Below, one piece after another: positions 51,555 through 60,518 of a stretch of DNA of 64,000 bases. Positions within the stretch are counted from its first letter, which is position 1; each line of letters begins with the position of its first letter. Source of the stretch: Ameyamaea chiangmaiensis (GTDB taxonomy: Bacteria; Pseudomonadota; Alphaproteobacteria; Acetobacterales; Acetobacteraceae); contig NZ_BAPT01000049.1 in assembly GCF_025995235.1 (NCBI RefSeq), forward strand, positions 102,292 to 166,291. Reading direction: 5' to 3'. Below the pieces are notes generated by a model. The model did not search any database. It worked only from the letters and a program-made list of their open reading frames with translations, and had not been told where the DNA came from. The translations under genes were made by a program, and so were the position numbers.

Positions 51555-52346
51555 TCAGCTCGCCCAGTTCTCGGCGAAGTCGTTATAGAGCGTCAGACCG
51601 CCGTCGACATATAGCGTCTGGCCCGTCACATAAGAAGCGGCGTCAGAGGCGAGAAACGCGATAGCCTCCGCGATCTCGTCCGACGTACCGGGACGGTGCA
51701 TCGGAATGTGGCGGCACACGGCCTCGCGCTTGGCGGGGTCAGAGGTCCAGGCGTCGTTCATCGGCGTTTCGATGGCGCCGGGAGCCACGCCGTTCACACG
51801 AATGCCATGGCGCGCGAACTCCAGTGCCAACGTCCGGACGATGTTGCCGACCGCGCCCTTGCTGGCCGAATATCCGAGATAGCCGGGCTTGGGGATAATC
51901 TGATGAACGGAACTGTTGATCACGATGGTGCCGGATCGGCCCTCCGCACGCCACTGGTGCAGCGCGGCGCGCGCGCACAGGACCACGCCCGTGACGTTGA
52001 CCGCCATGACGCGAGTGAAGGCGTCGAGGGTCAGGGAGTCCGACGGCTCCTCGGTCTGGATACCGGCGTTGCAGACCAGAATGTCCAGGCCGCCGAACGC
52101 GTCCTGAAGCGTCCGGAACATCGCCGCAACGCTGTCCTCCGCACTAATATCGCCGGGCAGGGCCACATGCGGGCCGCCGGGCAGTGATGTCAGTGCGTCT
52201 TCCAGCGCCTCGGGCCGATGTCCATTGACCGCGACCCGGGCGCCTTCGCGGGCGAACAACTGAGCCGTGGCAAGCCCGATGCCCTGCGACGATCCTGTAA
52301 CGAACGCGCGGCGACCGCCGAAGCGACTGGGAAGGGTGATGGACAT
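51555..52346 (-). CDS. Short-chain dehydrogenase/reductase (glucose 1-dehydrogenase-like)
   Basis: The 263-residue classical SDR has the cofactor loop AFVTGSSQGIGLA (about 14-26), the NNAG equivalent LVCNAGIQ, and the catalytic Ser-Tyr-Lys in the INSSVHQIIPKPGYLGYSASKGAV segment. VNGVAPGAIETPMNDAW and the C-terminal YVTGQTLYVDGGLT complete it. It resembles glucose 1-dehydrogenase or 3-oxoacyl-ACP reductase-like SDRs, and the substrate is open. The ATG at 52346 follows the shared GGRRAFVTG beginning; a longer frame is unsupported. Confidence 0.9.
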   Translation of the reverse strand: MSITLPSRFGGRRAFVTGSSQGIGLATAQLFAREGARVAVNGHRPEALEDALTSLPGGPHVALPGDISAEDSVAAMFRTLQDAFGGLDILVCNAGIQTEEPSDSLTLDAFTRVMAVNVTGVVLCARAALHQWRAEGRSGTIVINSSVHQIIPKPGYLGYSASKGAVGNIVRTLALEFARHGIRVNGVAPGAIETPMNDAWTSDPAKREAVCRHIPMHRPGTSDEIAEAIAFLASDAASYVTGQTLYVDGGLTLYNDFAENWAS

Positions 52347-52440
52347 CGTAAGTGCAGCCTTCGCATGAAAGATTAAGGTGTCTCTCACACTGCAACGCGC
52401 CGAAGGGATGTCGGTTGACGCTTGCCAGCAGCGTCGCATA

Positions 52441-52459
52441 ACCGGCTTTATCAGCCGGT
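52441..52459 (-). terminator. Hairpin downstream of carD
   Basis: ACCGGCT and AGCCGGT form a 7-bp stem with a TTATC loop, 25 nt past the carD stop on the minus strand; no T-run follows, so it may be a rho-type or stabilising hairpin. Confidence 0.45.
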
Positions 52460-52484
52460 CATACGGTCTCAGGATGGCGACCGA

Positions 52485-53042
52485 TCAGGCTGCCTTCATG
52501 GTGGCCGTCAGGGCCTCGAGCACCTCGGTCGGTTCCTTGTTCTCAAGGACCGCGACCTCGGCCACGAAACGCTCCTGCGCCGCCTCAAACAACTTGCGCT
52601 CGCTGAAGCTGCCGTCGAGGCTGTCCACATTGCGGCGCAGGTCGCGCAGAACCTCGGCGATCTGCACCAGATCACCGGAGTTGATCTTTTCCTGATACGC
52701 CACGGCGCGGCGGGCCCACATGCCCTTGGACACATGCGGCTTGCCCTTGATGATCGTCATCGCCTTGTCGACGATCTCGCGCGAGACGATCTTGCGCAGG
52801 CCGGACCGGCGCGCCTTCGACAGAGGAATGCGCAACGTCATCTGGTTGCCGGGGAAGGAGATCTGGATGACTTCCAGCTGCGTGCCGGCGATCTCGTCGA
52901 CACCGATCCGGTCCACCCGACCGACGCCGTGGGCGGCATAGACAATCGCGTCGCCTTCGCGGAAGGGGTCGTCATCCTTTTCCTTGACCTTCGCCTGAGC
53001 TGCCGTCGCTGCGGCAGCCGTGCGGGCCATCGCGTCTGTCAT
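52485..53042 (-). CDS. CarD family transcriptional regulator
   Basis: CarD proteins bind RNA polymerase beta through a Tudor-like domain and stabilise open promoter complexes. The segment DAIVYAAHGVGRVDRI at the N-terminus is the RNA-polymerase interacting domain. The C-terminal helical part (RRAVAYQEKINSGDLVQIAEVLRDL) contacts DNA. I set the start at ATG 53042 because AAGGGGGG lies immediately upstream; ATG 53075 (11 residues longer) has no ribosome-binding site. The N-terminal Ala/Thr/Lys-rich tail is disordered. The length (185-196 residues) fits the family. Confidence 0.92.
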   Translation of the reverse strand: MTDAMARTAAAATAAQAKVKEKDDDPFREGDAIVYAAHGVGRVDRIGVDEIAGTQLEVIQISFPGNQMTLRIPLSKARRSGLRKIVSREIVDKAMTIIKGKPHVSKGMWARRAVAYQEKINSGDLVQIAEVLRDLRRNVDSLDGSFSERKLFEAAQERFVAEVAVLENKEPTEVLEALTATMKAA

Positions 53043-53130
53043 GCCCCCCTTGGGGCCCGTCCGAAAGGTATTCATGACGGAGGCTATAACAGAATTACCC
53101 GCAAATGTCTCGTTCGATCGCGCCCGGCGC

Positions 53131-54006
53131 TCAGGGCGCGACCCCCTTGACCGGAGCAAGCGGCCCTTCGGCAGGAACGCCCGCACCCTGAAGCAGATCG
53201 ATTTCGATCGTCCGGCACATGGTGCGCATCGGCAAGCCGTGAGGGGTGGAATTGAACGGCTCTTCCAGATCGCTGCCGACCTTGTCCAGCCCGACGAAGA
53301 GCAGCCCGACCAGCGACGACCCCAGCGGGGTGATCCACCCCAGCGTCTGGACCATCGACAGCGGCAGAACCAGACAGAACACATGCACCAGCAGACGCGG
53401 GACGGTCGAAAACTGGATCGGCAGTGGCGTGTTGCGAATCCGCTCCAGGCCGCCTTGCGCGTTGGCCAGGTCCGACAGGATACGATCGATCTGACCATGC
53501 ACCGCGCCATCGATGCCGCGCCTGGTCACTTCCTCGGTCACTCCGTAGCCGATCTGGTACAGCACGGCATTGGGACGGTTCGTCTTGGCCATGACGGCCT
53601 CATACATGGCAGGGGTCAGCAGCCGCCGGAGGTCCTCCGACACATCCACGCGGCCCAGGGCCCCGCGCAGGGCATGCGGATAGGCCGCCATGGCGCAGGC
53701 GAGATCCGGACGCTCCCTCAACAACGTCGAGGCCTGACGCCCGAACGAGCGCGAATTGTTGGTGATCGCCCCCCACAGCGTGCGCCCCTCCCACCAGCGG
53801 TTATAGGCCGCGGTGTTGCGAACGTTGAGATAGAGCACCAGTGCCGAGCCGATCAGCGACAGGGGCAGGGTGGGCTGCTCCATCCATTCCTGATGATAGA
53901 CCTGAAACAGAATGACGACGACGAAATCCCATGCCGCCAGAAGCAGCAGCGGCAGCGCACTTTCCCGGACGAGAATAGCGACCCCTTTCCGGCGGTCCAC
54001 GATCAT
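53131..54006 (-). CDS. Bestrophin-family anion channel (UPF0187)
   Basis: The 291-residue membrane protein matches bacterial bestrophins: the N-terminal RESALPLLLLAAWDFVVVILF segment, YNRWWEGRTLWGAITNNSR with the conserved RWWEGR motif, VPRLLVHVFCLVLPLSMV and EEPFNSTPHGLPM. These form pentameric chloride or anion channels. The ATG at 54006 has AGGGAGAG at good spacing. It is followed by the carD gene; the two may share a transcript. Confidence 0.9.
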   Translation of the reverse strand: MIVDRRKGVAILVRESALPLLLLAAWDFVVVILFQVYHQEWMEQPTLPLSLIGSALVLYLNVRNTAAYNRWWEGRTLWGAITNNSRSFGRQASTLLRERPDLACAMAAYPHALRGALGRVDVSEDLRRLLTPAMYEAVMAKTNRPNAVLYQIGYGVTEEVTRRGIDGAVHGQIDRILSDLANAQGGLERIRNTPLPIQFSTVPRLLVHVFCLVLPLSMVQTLGWITPLGSSLVGLLFVGLDKVGSDLEEPFNSTPHGLPMRTMCRTIEIDLLQGAGVPAEGPLAPVKGVAP

Positions 54007-54175
54007 ACGGCGGCTCTCCCTGCATTCACCGTCCACGCGGACGGGTTTTTCTAGCGATGACAACAGCTAACGCATGAGGCAGGCTTGCGTGGCAATCGCA
54101 CGGCGCACGATTGTGGCCACCAGCCACGATTTGTCAGGCTTCGGACAAACATACCCGTTACCCATGGATTTTTGC

Positions 54176-55012
54176 ATGACGTACCCGTTGCAACACCTCG
54201 TTTTTCGCCGTCTCTCCGCCGGATTGCGGCGCGGGACGACGGCACTGTGGTGCGCCGTCGTCCTGTCGGCGATCGCGGGATGCGCACAGCCTGAACCTGT
54301 GGCTGCGCCGACGCCGGTTGCCACGGCGCATGGAGATTTCAGGCACTATACACTGGCCCTGACCTGGCAACCCGGGTTCTGCGCGACCGTGCCCGGCTGC
54401 GTCGCCGGCCAGCCGCGCGCACCGCTCATCGGGCTGCACGGTCTGTGGGCGTCTCGTCCGCAAAGCCTGATCCGCGACCATGTACCGGCCCCGACATGGT
54501 GGGCGAAGGGCTGCGCCCTGTTCGATGCCCCCGGAACCGACGAGACGCCGGTCGATCCGCCCGTGACCGCGCAGACACGGGATGCGCTCGACCGTGTCGT
54601 GCCGCGACTGGCGTCGTCACTGACTGCGCATGAATACGTCAAGCATGCACGCTGCTTCGGGTTCGCGCCCGATACGTTCTTCCGCACCGCCCTGTCGCTA
54701 CGAAGCCGACTGGCGGACTCGGCGTTCGGTCAGTGGTTGCAGCGTCAGGCCGGGCAGGACGTGGCACATGACGCCGTCCTGTCGGCATTTGCCGCGGATC
54801 CACACGTGCGAGGAGCGACGCCTCTGCCCGCAGGCGCGCTCCAACTCCGTTGTGAACGCGACACCGCCGGGCGAACCATCCTGACGCAACTGTGGCTTAC
54901 GGTGTCCCCGACGAAGCTTGCGCTGTTCCCAAACGCCGAGGCCGCACTCTCGCCACCCGAGGCTCAGGACAACTGCCCCGCACGGTTCGTCATTCCCAAC
55001 TGGCCCGCCTGA
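54176..55012 (+). CDS. Ribonuclease T2 family lipoprotein
   Basis: RNase T2 enzymes cleave single-stranded RNA and here probably act in the periplasm. The 278-residue protein has a signal with lipobox (SAIAGC, cysteine at 36). The two T2 active-site boxes are IGLHGLWAS (His88) and HEYVKHARCFG (His152, Glu153, Lys156, His157), so the catalytic residues are intact. The many cysteines allow disulfides. The ATG at 54176 was chosen as the signal peptide start. Possible roles are RNA scavenging or nutrient release. Confidence 0.9.
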   Translation: MTYPLQHLVFRRLSAGLRRGTTALWCAVVLSAIAGCAQPEPVAAPTPVATAHGDFRHYTLALTWQPGFCATVPGCVAGQPRAPLIGLHGLWASRPQSLIRDHVPAPTWWAKGCALFDAPGTDETPVDPPVTAQTRDALDRVVPRLASSLTAHEYVKHARCFGFAPDTFFRTALSLRSRLADSAFGQWLQRQAGQDVAHDAVLSAFAADPHVRGATPLPAGALQLRCERDTAGRTILTQLWLTVSPTKLALFPNAEAALSPPEAQDNCPARFVIPNWPA

Positions 55013-55038
55013 GTTTTTGCGGTCGCGACGGCGTCGCG

Positions 55039-55455
55039 TTACTCGCCCATCAGATGCATGACGACCGAGCGCCGGTGCGGGTGACGCCGATGTTCGAACA
55101 GATACAGGCCCTGCCAGGTGCCCAGTACCATCTGGCCGCCCGAGACAGGGATGGACATCTGCGTCTGCGTCAGCACGGTGCGCAGGTGTGCGGGCATGTC
55201 GTCCGGCCCCTCGTAGTCATGGATGTAAGGGTGGTCCTCGGGGACGAGAGCGTCGAAATACCGCTCGATGTCGGTTCGCACCGTGGGGTCGGCGTTTTCC
55301 TGCACGACCAGCGACGCGGAGGTATGGCGGCACCACAGGGTCAGCAGCCCGGTCTCGATGTCACTGTCCGCCACGAAAGCCGCGACGGACTCCGTTATGG
55401 GAATGAGGCCCTTGCGTCGGGTCTGGATCGTCAGTGTCTCGATCGCCTGTCGCAT
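55039..55455 (-). CDS. YjbQ/UPF0047 family (secondary thiamine-phosphate synthase type)
   Basis: The 138-residue trimeric family protein has the conserved LTLWCRHTSASLVVQENADPTV, EGPDDMPAHLRTVLTQTQMSIPV and the C-terminal GTWQGLYLFEHR. E. coli YjbQ can complement thiamine-phosphate synthase loss, but its normal role is unclear. ATG 55455 fits the family start. It follows trpS by 19 nt and is likely the last gene of the FKBP-cytochrome-trpS-yjbQ run. Confidence 0.9.
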   Translation of the reverse strand: MRQAIETLTIQTRRKGLIPITESVAAFVADSDIETGLLTLWCRHTSASLVVQENADPTVRTDIERYFDALVPEDHPYIHDYEGPDDMPAHLRTVLTQTQMSIPVSGGQMVLGTWQGLYLFEHRRHPHRRSVVMHLMGE

Positions 55456-55474
55456 GGACCTCTCTCCGTATGGT

Positions 55475-56470
55475 TTATCGAATGAACCCCACCAGCGCCT
55501 CGGCCTCGGCCACGATAGGGTCCGCGAGTGCGGCCGCGCGCCGTGCGCCGTCCCGAAGCATGGCATCGAGATGGGCGGTATCGGCCAGCAGGCGACGCGT
55601 TTCCGCAGCGATGGGAGCGACCGTGTCCACGACGACCTCGGTCAGCGCGGCCTTGAACGGCCCGAAGCCCTCGCCGCCGTGCCGGGCGAGCACCTCTTCG
55701 GCCGACAGGCCGGCCAGCGCCGCATAGATGCCGACCAGATTGCGCGCTTCGGCGCGCCCCTCCAGACCAGCGATTTCAGACGGCAAAGGTTCCGGGTCGG
55801 TCCTGGCGCGACGCAGCTTCAGGGCGATCGCGTCGGCATCATCGGTCATTTCGATTCGGCTCTGCTCAGAGGGATCGGACTTGGACATCTTCTTCGTGCC
55901 GTCGCGCAGGCTCATGACCCGGGCGGACACGGGCGGGATCACGGCCTCGATCTGCGGGAAGAAATCCGTGCCGTAATCATGGTTGAACTTCTGGGCGATG
56001 TCGTTGGCCAGTTCGAGATGCTGGCGCTGGTCGTCGCCGACCGGCACGCGCGTCGCCTTGTAGGCCAGGATATCCGCCGCCATCAGCGCCGGGTAGGTGT
56101 ATAGGCCAGCCGAATGGTTCTCCCGGTCCTTTCCGGCCTTGTCCTTGAACTGGGTCATGCGATTGAGCCAGCCGAGCCGCACGACGCAGGTGAAAATCCA
56201 TCCCAGTCGCGCGTGTGCGCTGACCTGCGACTGGTTGAACAGGATGTGGGCCTTCGGATCGATGCCGGAGGCCAGGAGAACGGCGGTCTGGGCGCGTGTC
56301 TGCTCACGCAGGGTTGCCGGATCCTGAAACATCGTGATCGCGTGCATGTCTACCAGACTGAAGATGCACTCGTGATCGTTCTGCAGCCGTACCCAGTTGC
56401 GGATCGCGCCCAGATAATTGCCGAGCTGCGGGACACCGGTGGGCTGTATGCCAGAGAAGATACGTTGCAT
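55475..56470 (-). CDS. trpS: Tryptophanyl-tRNA synthetase
   Basis: A class I aminoacyl-tRNA synthetase, 331 residues. The HIGH-like motif is in SGIQPTGVPQLGNYLGAI at the N-terminus and the KMSKS loop is in TKKMSKSDPSEQ. The central VGDDQRQHLELANDIAQKFN binds tryptophan. The length is normal. It follows the cytochrome gene by 45 nt and is followed by yjbQ. Confidence 0.96.
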   Translation of the reverse strand: MQRIFSGIQPTGVPQLGNYLGAIRNWVRLQNDHECIFSLVDMHAITMFQDPATLREQTRAQTAVLLASGIDPKAHILFNQSQVSAHARLGWIFTCVVRLGWLNRMTQFKDKAGKDRENHSAGLYTYPALMAADILAYKATRVPVGDDQRQHLELANDIAQKFNHDYGTDFFPQIEAVIPPVSARVMSLRDGTKKMSKSDPSEQSRIEMTDDADAIALKLRRARTDPEPLPSEIAGLEGRAEARNLVGIYAALAGLSAEEVLARHGGEGFGPFKAALTEVVVDTVAPIAAETRRLLADTAHLDAMLRDGARRAAALADPIVAEAEALVGFIR

Positions 56471-56515
56471 CGGGCTGTCGTCGATCCATCAAGGGGGAGG
56501 GGCAGACCCGGTTCT

Positions 56516-56977
56516 TCAGGGAAGCGGCGTCACCCTGTCAAGGTGCGCGCGTTCGTCCCACACCATGCCGGGAGACAGGGTCTCGCGGCGGGCCAGCGCG
56601 ATATCGTTCGCGGTGAACACGGGCGCGACCGTCGAATCACCCCGGCTGCACAACCAAGTCAGGATGGCGGCGATCGTCGGGTCGTCCAGACGGCGGAACG
56701 ACGGCATTTCGCCCGAGTAAGGCTCGCCCCCGGCGTGTATCGGACCGCTGACACCATTGAGAAGCACATGCTGAAGATAGCGCCGCCCCAGCTCCGTCGC
56801 GGCGATGCGGTCCAGTCGCCCACGCAGGGGCGGCGTCTCGCCCGGCATGCCTTCGCCGCCGTGATGACAGATGCCGCAGTTGGTCGCGTAGGCGGCATGG
56901 CCCTTGTCGCGTGGCGTGCAGGCGCTGACCGCCACAAGACTCAGGGCGCCCGCCAACGCCCCGGAAAGACGGCGCAC
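56516..56977 (-). CDS. Lipoprotein c-type cytochrome
   Basis: The 153-residue protein has a signal with lipobox (VSAC, cysteine at 20) and a haem c site CGICH (Cys34, Cys37, His38). A likely axial Met91 sits in the SGEMPSF segment. One haem domain only. It would carry electrons at the periplasmic face, perhaps to a terminal oxidase or from a dehydrogenase of the oxidative fermentation system. The GTG start lies 5 nt after the FKBP stop, so it is co-transcribed with the isomerase. Confidence 0.88.
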   Translation of the reverse strand: MRRLSGALAGALSLVAVSACTPRDKGHAAYATNCGICHHGGEGMPGETPPLRGRLDRIAATELGRRYLQHVLLNGVSGPIHAGGEPYSGEMPSFRRLDDPTIAAILTWLCSRGDSTVAPVFTANDIALARRETLSPGMVWDERAHLDRVTPLP

Positions 56978-56982
56978 GTCCG

Positions 56983-57453
56983 TTATTCGACGCCGAGCAA
57001 CTGGATCCTGAAGACCAGGGGGCTGTCCTTGGGGATGATGCCCATCGCCTTGTGGCCGTAGCCGAGTTCCGGCGGCACATACAGCATCCAGATGTCACCG
57101 ACATGCATCATCGGCAGCGCCTCCATCCACCCCTTCACAAGACCGTCCAGCGGCATCTGCATGTAAGCGCCGTTGCCGTGCTGGTCGGAGCTGTCGAAGA
57201 TCGAACCGTCCGGCAGGCGCCCCTCGTAAATAACCAGCATGGTGCCGCCGGGATGCGGCTGCGCACCGTCGGTTGGCCCGGACTTCAAAACCTTGTAAGC
57301 GAGCCCGTCGGGCAGGACCTTGACGCCGGGCTCCGAACGCTCCTTGGCGAACTGCTGGGCCGGGGTCAGTTCCGGCTCGTCCGGATGGCCGCCGCAGGCA
57401 CTCAGCGAGAGGGAGGTCAGCAGGGCGAGAGACAGGAGGGCCGGACGAGTCAT
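56983..57453 (-). CDS. FKBP-type peptidyl-prolyl isomerase, lipoprotein
   Basis: A 156-residue FKBP domain protein: signal and lipobox (SLSAC, cysteine at 20), then the FKBP core from about 45 with VIYEGRLPDGSIFDSS, GWMEALPMMHVGDIW and VPPELGYGHKAMG, ending in VFRIQLLGVE. It would assist protein folding in the periplasm, anchored to the outer membrane. It lies just upstream of the cytochrome gene. Confidence 0.92.
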   Translation of the reverse strand: MTRPALLSLALLTSLSLSACGGHPDEPELTPAQQFAKERSEPGVKVLPDGLAYKVLKSGPTDGAQPHPGGTMLVIYEGRLPDGSIFDSSDQHGNGAYMQMPLDGLVKGWMEALPMMHVGDIWMLYVPPELGYGHKAMGIIPKDSPLVFRIQLLGVE

Positions 57454-57531
57454 GATGTCCCTTCGTGGCGTGGCATTAAGGCGGAAAGGCGGTGCGTCAC
57501 GGTCACGAAACCGCGCGCCCCGCCCGGGATG

Positions 57532-58761
57532 TCACAGGGCGCCGCCGCGCCGCCCGATCTGGCCACCGAGACGCAGGCGCAGTGCGTTGAGCTTGATGAA
57601 GCCCTGCGCATCGACCTGATTATAGGCCCCTTCGTCATCCTCGAAGGTCACAACGCGGGTATCGTAGAGGCTGTTGGGGCTCTCGCGGCCGACGCAGACC
57701 ACGTTGCCCTTGTAGAGCTTGAGACGAACGCGACCGGTGACGGACTGCTGGCTGGTGTCGATCAGGGCCTGAAGCATGCGACGCTCGGGCGAGAACCAGA
57801 ACCCGTTATAGATCAGCTCCGCATAGCGGGGCATGATGCTGTCCTTCAGGTGTCCGGCCTCGCGGTCCAGCGTGATCGTCTCCATCGAACGGTGCGCCTG
57901 CAGCAGGATGGTGCCGCCCGGGGTCTCGTAAACGCCGCGCGACTTCATGCCGACGAAGCGATTCTCCACGAGATCGAGGCGCCCGATCCCATTGGCGCGG
58001 CCGAGCTCGTTCAGGCGCGTCAGCAGCGTCGCGGGCGACATCGCGACGCCGTTGATGGCCACCGGGTCGCCCGATACGAAATCGATCGCGATCTCGGTCG
58101 CGACGTCCGGCGCGGCCTCGGGCGCGATGGTGCGCTGGAACACGATCTCGTCCGGCTCAACCGCCGGGTCTTCCAGCAGCTTGCCTTCGGAGGACGAATG
58201 CAGAAGGTTCGCGTCCACCGAGAACGGGGCCTCGCCGCGCTTGTCCTTGGCGATGGGGATCTGGTGTTCCTCGGCGAAGGCCAGCAGGCGCGTGCGCGAC
58301 GTCAGGTCCCATTCCCGCCACGGCGCGATCACCGTCACGTCGGGCTTCAACGCGTAGTAGGCGAGTTCGAACCGGACCTGGTCGTTGCCCTTGCCGGTCG
58401 CACCATGGGCGACGGCGTCGGCGCCAACCTGCTCGGCGATTTCAATCTGGCGCTGGGCGATCAGCGGACGGGCGATCGACGTGCCCAGCAGGTACTGGCC
58501 CTCGTACAGCGTGTTGGCGCGGAACATCGGAAAGACGAAGTCCTTGACGAACGTCTCGCGCAGGTCCTCGACGAAGATTTCCTTCACGCCGAACATCTCG
58601 GCCTTCCTGCGCGCCGGCTCCAGTTCCTCGCCCTGACCCAGGTCGGCGGTGAAGGTCACGACCTCGCAGCCATAGTTGGTCTGCAGCCAGCGCAGGATAA
58701 CCGAGGTGTCGAGACCGCCGGAATAGGCGAGAACGACTTTCTTGACTTCGCGGGCGGCCAT
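57532..58761 (-). CDS. argG: Argininosuccinate synthase
   Basis: ArgG joins citrulline and aspartate using ATP in arginine synthesis. The 409-residue protein has the ATP pyrophosphatase loop AYSGGLDTS (12-20), EPARRKAEMFGVKEI, AHGATGKGNDQVRFE and WREWDLTSRTR. The length matches the family. It lies alone on the minus strand, between rlmN and the FKBP gene, with 78-111 nt spacers. Confidence 0.97.
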   Translation of the reverse strand: MAAREVKKVVLAYSGGLDTSVILRWLQTNYGCEVVTFTADLGQGEELEPARRKAEMFGVKEIFVEDLRETFVKDFVFPMFRANTLYEGQYLLGTSIARPLIAQRQIEIAEQVGADAVAHGATGKGNDQVRFELAYYALKPDVTVIAPWREWDLTSRTRLLAFAEEHQIPIAKDKRGEAPFSVDANLLHSSSEGKLLEDPAVEPDEIVFQRTIAPEAAPDVATEIAIDFVSGDPVAINGVAMSPATLLTRLNELGRANGIGRLDLVENRFVGMKSRGVYETPGGTILLQAHRSMETITLDREAGHLKDSIMPRYAELIYNGFWFSPERRMLQALIDTSQQSVTGRVRLKLYKGNVVCVGRESPNSLYDTRVVTFEDDEGAYNQVDAQGFIKLNALRLRLGGQIGRRGGAL

Positions 58762-58872
58762 GGAACGGGTCTCCGATCGGCGAGGGGTGGATATGGGACA
58801 GTGACGACAGGGTCAGCGCAGGCTCCTAGCACCGCTGGCGCGTGCTCGCCAGACCATGCGTTGTGCCGGGGT

Positions 58873-60096
58873 TCAGACGCCCTGCACGTCGTCCGCCGCA
58901 TCGTGCGCGGCCAGTGCGGCGCGCGCGCGACGGCTCTCGGTGCGCAACTGGCCGCATGCGGCCAGAATGTCACGGCCGCGCGGCATGCGGATGGGAGAGG
59001 CAAAGCCCGCATCCATGACGATCTGCGCGAAACGGTTGAGCTGCTCCCGGGTCGAGGGGCGGTAGGCGCTGCCGGGCCACGGGTTGAACGGAATGAGGTT
59101 CACCTTGGCCGGGATGCCCGAAATCAGGCGCACAAGCTCGCGTGCTTCGGCTTCCGAATCGTTGACGCCCCGCAACATGATGTATTCAAACGTGATCCGG
59201 CGGGCGTTGCTGGCCGCCGGATAGCGGCGGCAGGCCGCCAGCAGGTCCTCGATCGGGTATTTGCGATTGAGCGGCACGATCTCGTCGCGCAAGTCGTTCG
59301 TCACCGCATGAAGCGAGATGGCAAGGTTGATGCCCAATTCTTCGCCGCACCGGTCCATCATCGGCACGACGCCCGACGTCGACAGCGTGATGCGCCGGCG
59401 CGACAGGCCGATCCCCTCGCCATCCATGACGATCCGCATCGCGCGGGCGACATTCTCGTAATTATACAGCGGCTCGCCCATGCCCATCAGCACGATGGTC
59501 GACAGAAGCCGCGGCGTCTCGCCACGCGGACTCGGCCATTCGCCGTAGGAATCGCGCGCACCCATGAACTGGCCCACGATTTCGGCCGCTCCCAGATTGC
59601 GCACCAGCTTCTGCGTACCGGTATGACAGAAGGTGCAGGACAGGGTGCAGCCGACCTGCGACGAGATGCAGACCGCACCCCGGTCCTCGCGCCGGTCGGG
59701 AATATAGACGGTCTCGGCTTCCTGGCCGTCGCGAAAACGAAACAGGAATTTGCGTGTTTCGTCGGTCGAGGTCTGTACCGTCGCGGCCTCGGGGCGGCCG
59801 ATGACGAAGCGTTCGGCCAGCTTTTCCTGCAGCGGCTTTGCGATCGAGCTCATACGCGAGAAATCGGTCGCGCCCTGATGATAGATCCAGTGCCAGAGCT
59901 GCTTGATGCGGAACGCCTTTTCCCCGATCGCAAGAAGCTCCTCGGTCAGTTCCTCGCGCGTCAGCCCGACCAGATCGCGACGTCCGTCCGCCGTCACCGC
60001 CGGGGGCGGGGCGAACAGGGCCGACTTGGCCAGGATCCGCGTGCGCTCGGCCTCGGTCAGGTCGGAGATGGCAGGTCGCTCGGCAATAAGGGTCAT
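58873..60096 (-). CDS. rlmN: 23S rRNA (adenine2503-C2)-methyltransferase / tRNA A37 methyltransferase RlmN
   Basis: RlmN methylates A2503 of 23S rRNA and A37 of some tRNAs with a radical-SAM mechanism. The cluster motif is CTLSCTFCHTG, preceded by ICISSQVG. The segment PLYNYENVARAMRIV and the AACGQLR near the C-terminus (catalytic Cys) are conserved. The length of 407 residues is normal. Minus strand, upstream of argG. Confidence 0.96.
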   Translation of the reverse strand: MTLIAERPAISDLTEAERTRILAKSALFAPPPAVTADGRRDLVGLTREELTEELLAIGEKAFRIKQLWHWIYHQGATDFSRMSSIAKPLQEKLAERFVIGRPEAATVQTSTDETRKFLFRFRDGQEAETVYIPDRREDRGAVCISSQVGCTLSCTFCHTGTQKLVRNLGAAEIVGQFMGARDSYGEWPSPRGETPRLLSTIVLMGMGEPLYNYENVARAMRIVMDGEGIGLSRRRITLSTSGVVPMMDRCGEELGINLAISLHAVTNDLRDEIVPLNRKYPIEDLLAACRRYPAASNARRITFEYIMLRGVNDSEAEARELVRLISGIPAKVNLIPFNPWPGSAYRPSTREQLNRFAQIVMDAGFASPIRMPRGRDILAACGQLRTESRRARAALAAHDAADDVQGV

Positions 60097-60316
60097 GACG
60101 GGTTCAGAATGTCCATGGTTTGGGCCGCGACAGGGGCGATACCGGGCCTTCCCCTAACAAACGGCGTGCCGGAAAGGAAAGTAAAAACGGGCTCCACAGA
60201 CTGTGCGGACCCGCCGGGACCGTCCGGTCGATGCCCCATGTTCACCGCATTCCGGTCATCAGGACGCCATGCCTGCTGGCAAGGAAGGGAAGGTCAACAA
60301 GCAAGGGAGTGCGATC

Positions 60317-60472
60317 ATGTCGAACGACGAATTCGAAACCAAGCTCGCCCGTTTCGATCATCTTATCCACGATGACGACGCCCCGATGGAACCGTCGGTT
60401 CTATGGCGCCTGCTGTCCGAACTCGCCGCCCTTGATGCGATGGGCGGTCTGGACGAACGCCGCGCGCGCTGA
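60317..60472 (+). CDS. Small hypothetical protein
   Basis: This 51-residue acidic helical protein (MSNDEFETKLARFDHLIHDD) has AAGGGAG seven bases before the ATG, an unusually good ribosome-binding site. The open frame continues upstream to 60203 without support. It is followed after 46 nt by the DUF2252 gene in the same direction. No family is recognised; a small regulatory or structural helical protein is possible. Confidence 0.6.
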   Translation: MSNDEFETKLARFDHLIHDDDAPMEPSVLWRLLSELAALDAMGGLDERRAR

Positions 60473-60518
60473 GACAGTCGGGGCTGTCGCGCGAAACCGG
60501 CACGGGGAGCCCTGTCTG

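Noticed and set aside
57052..60375. 1107-codon plus-strand frame across FKBP, argG and rlmN
   Set aside because: It lies antisense to three well-supported genes and has no recognised domain.
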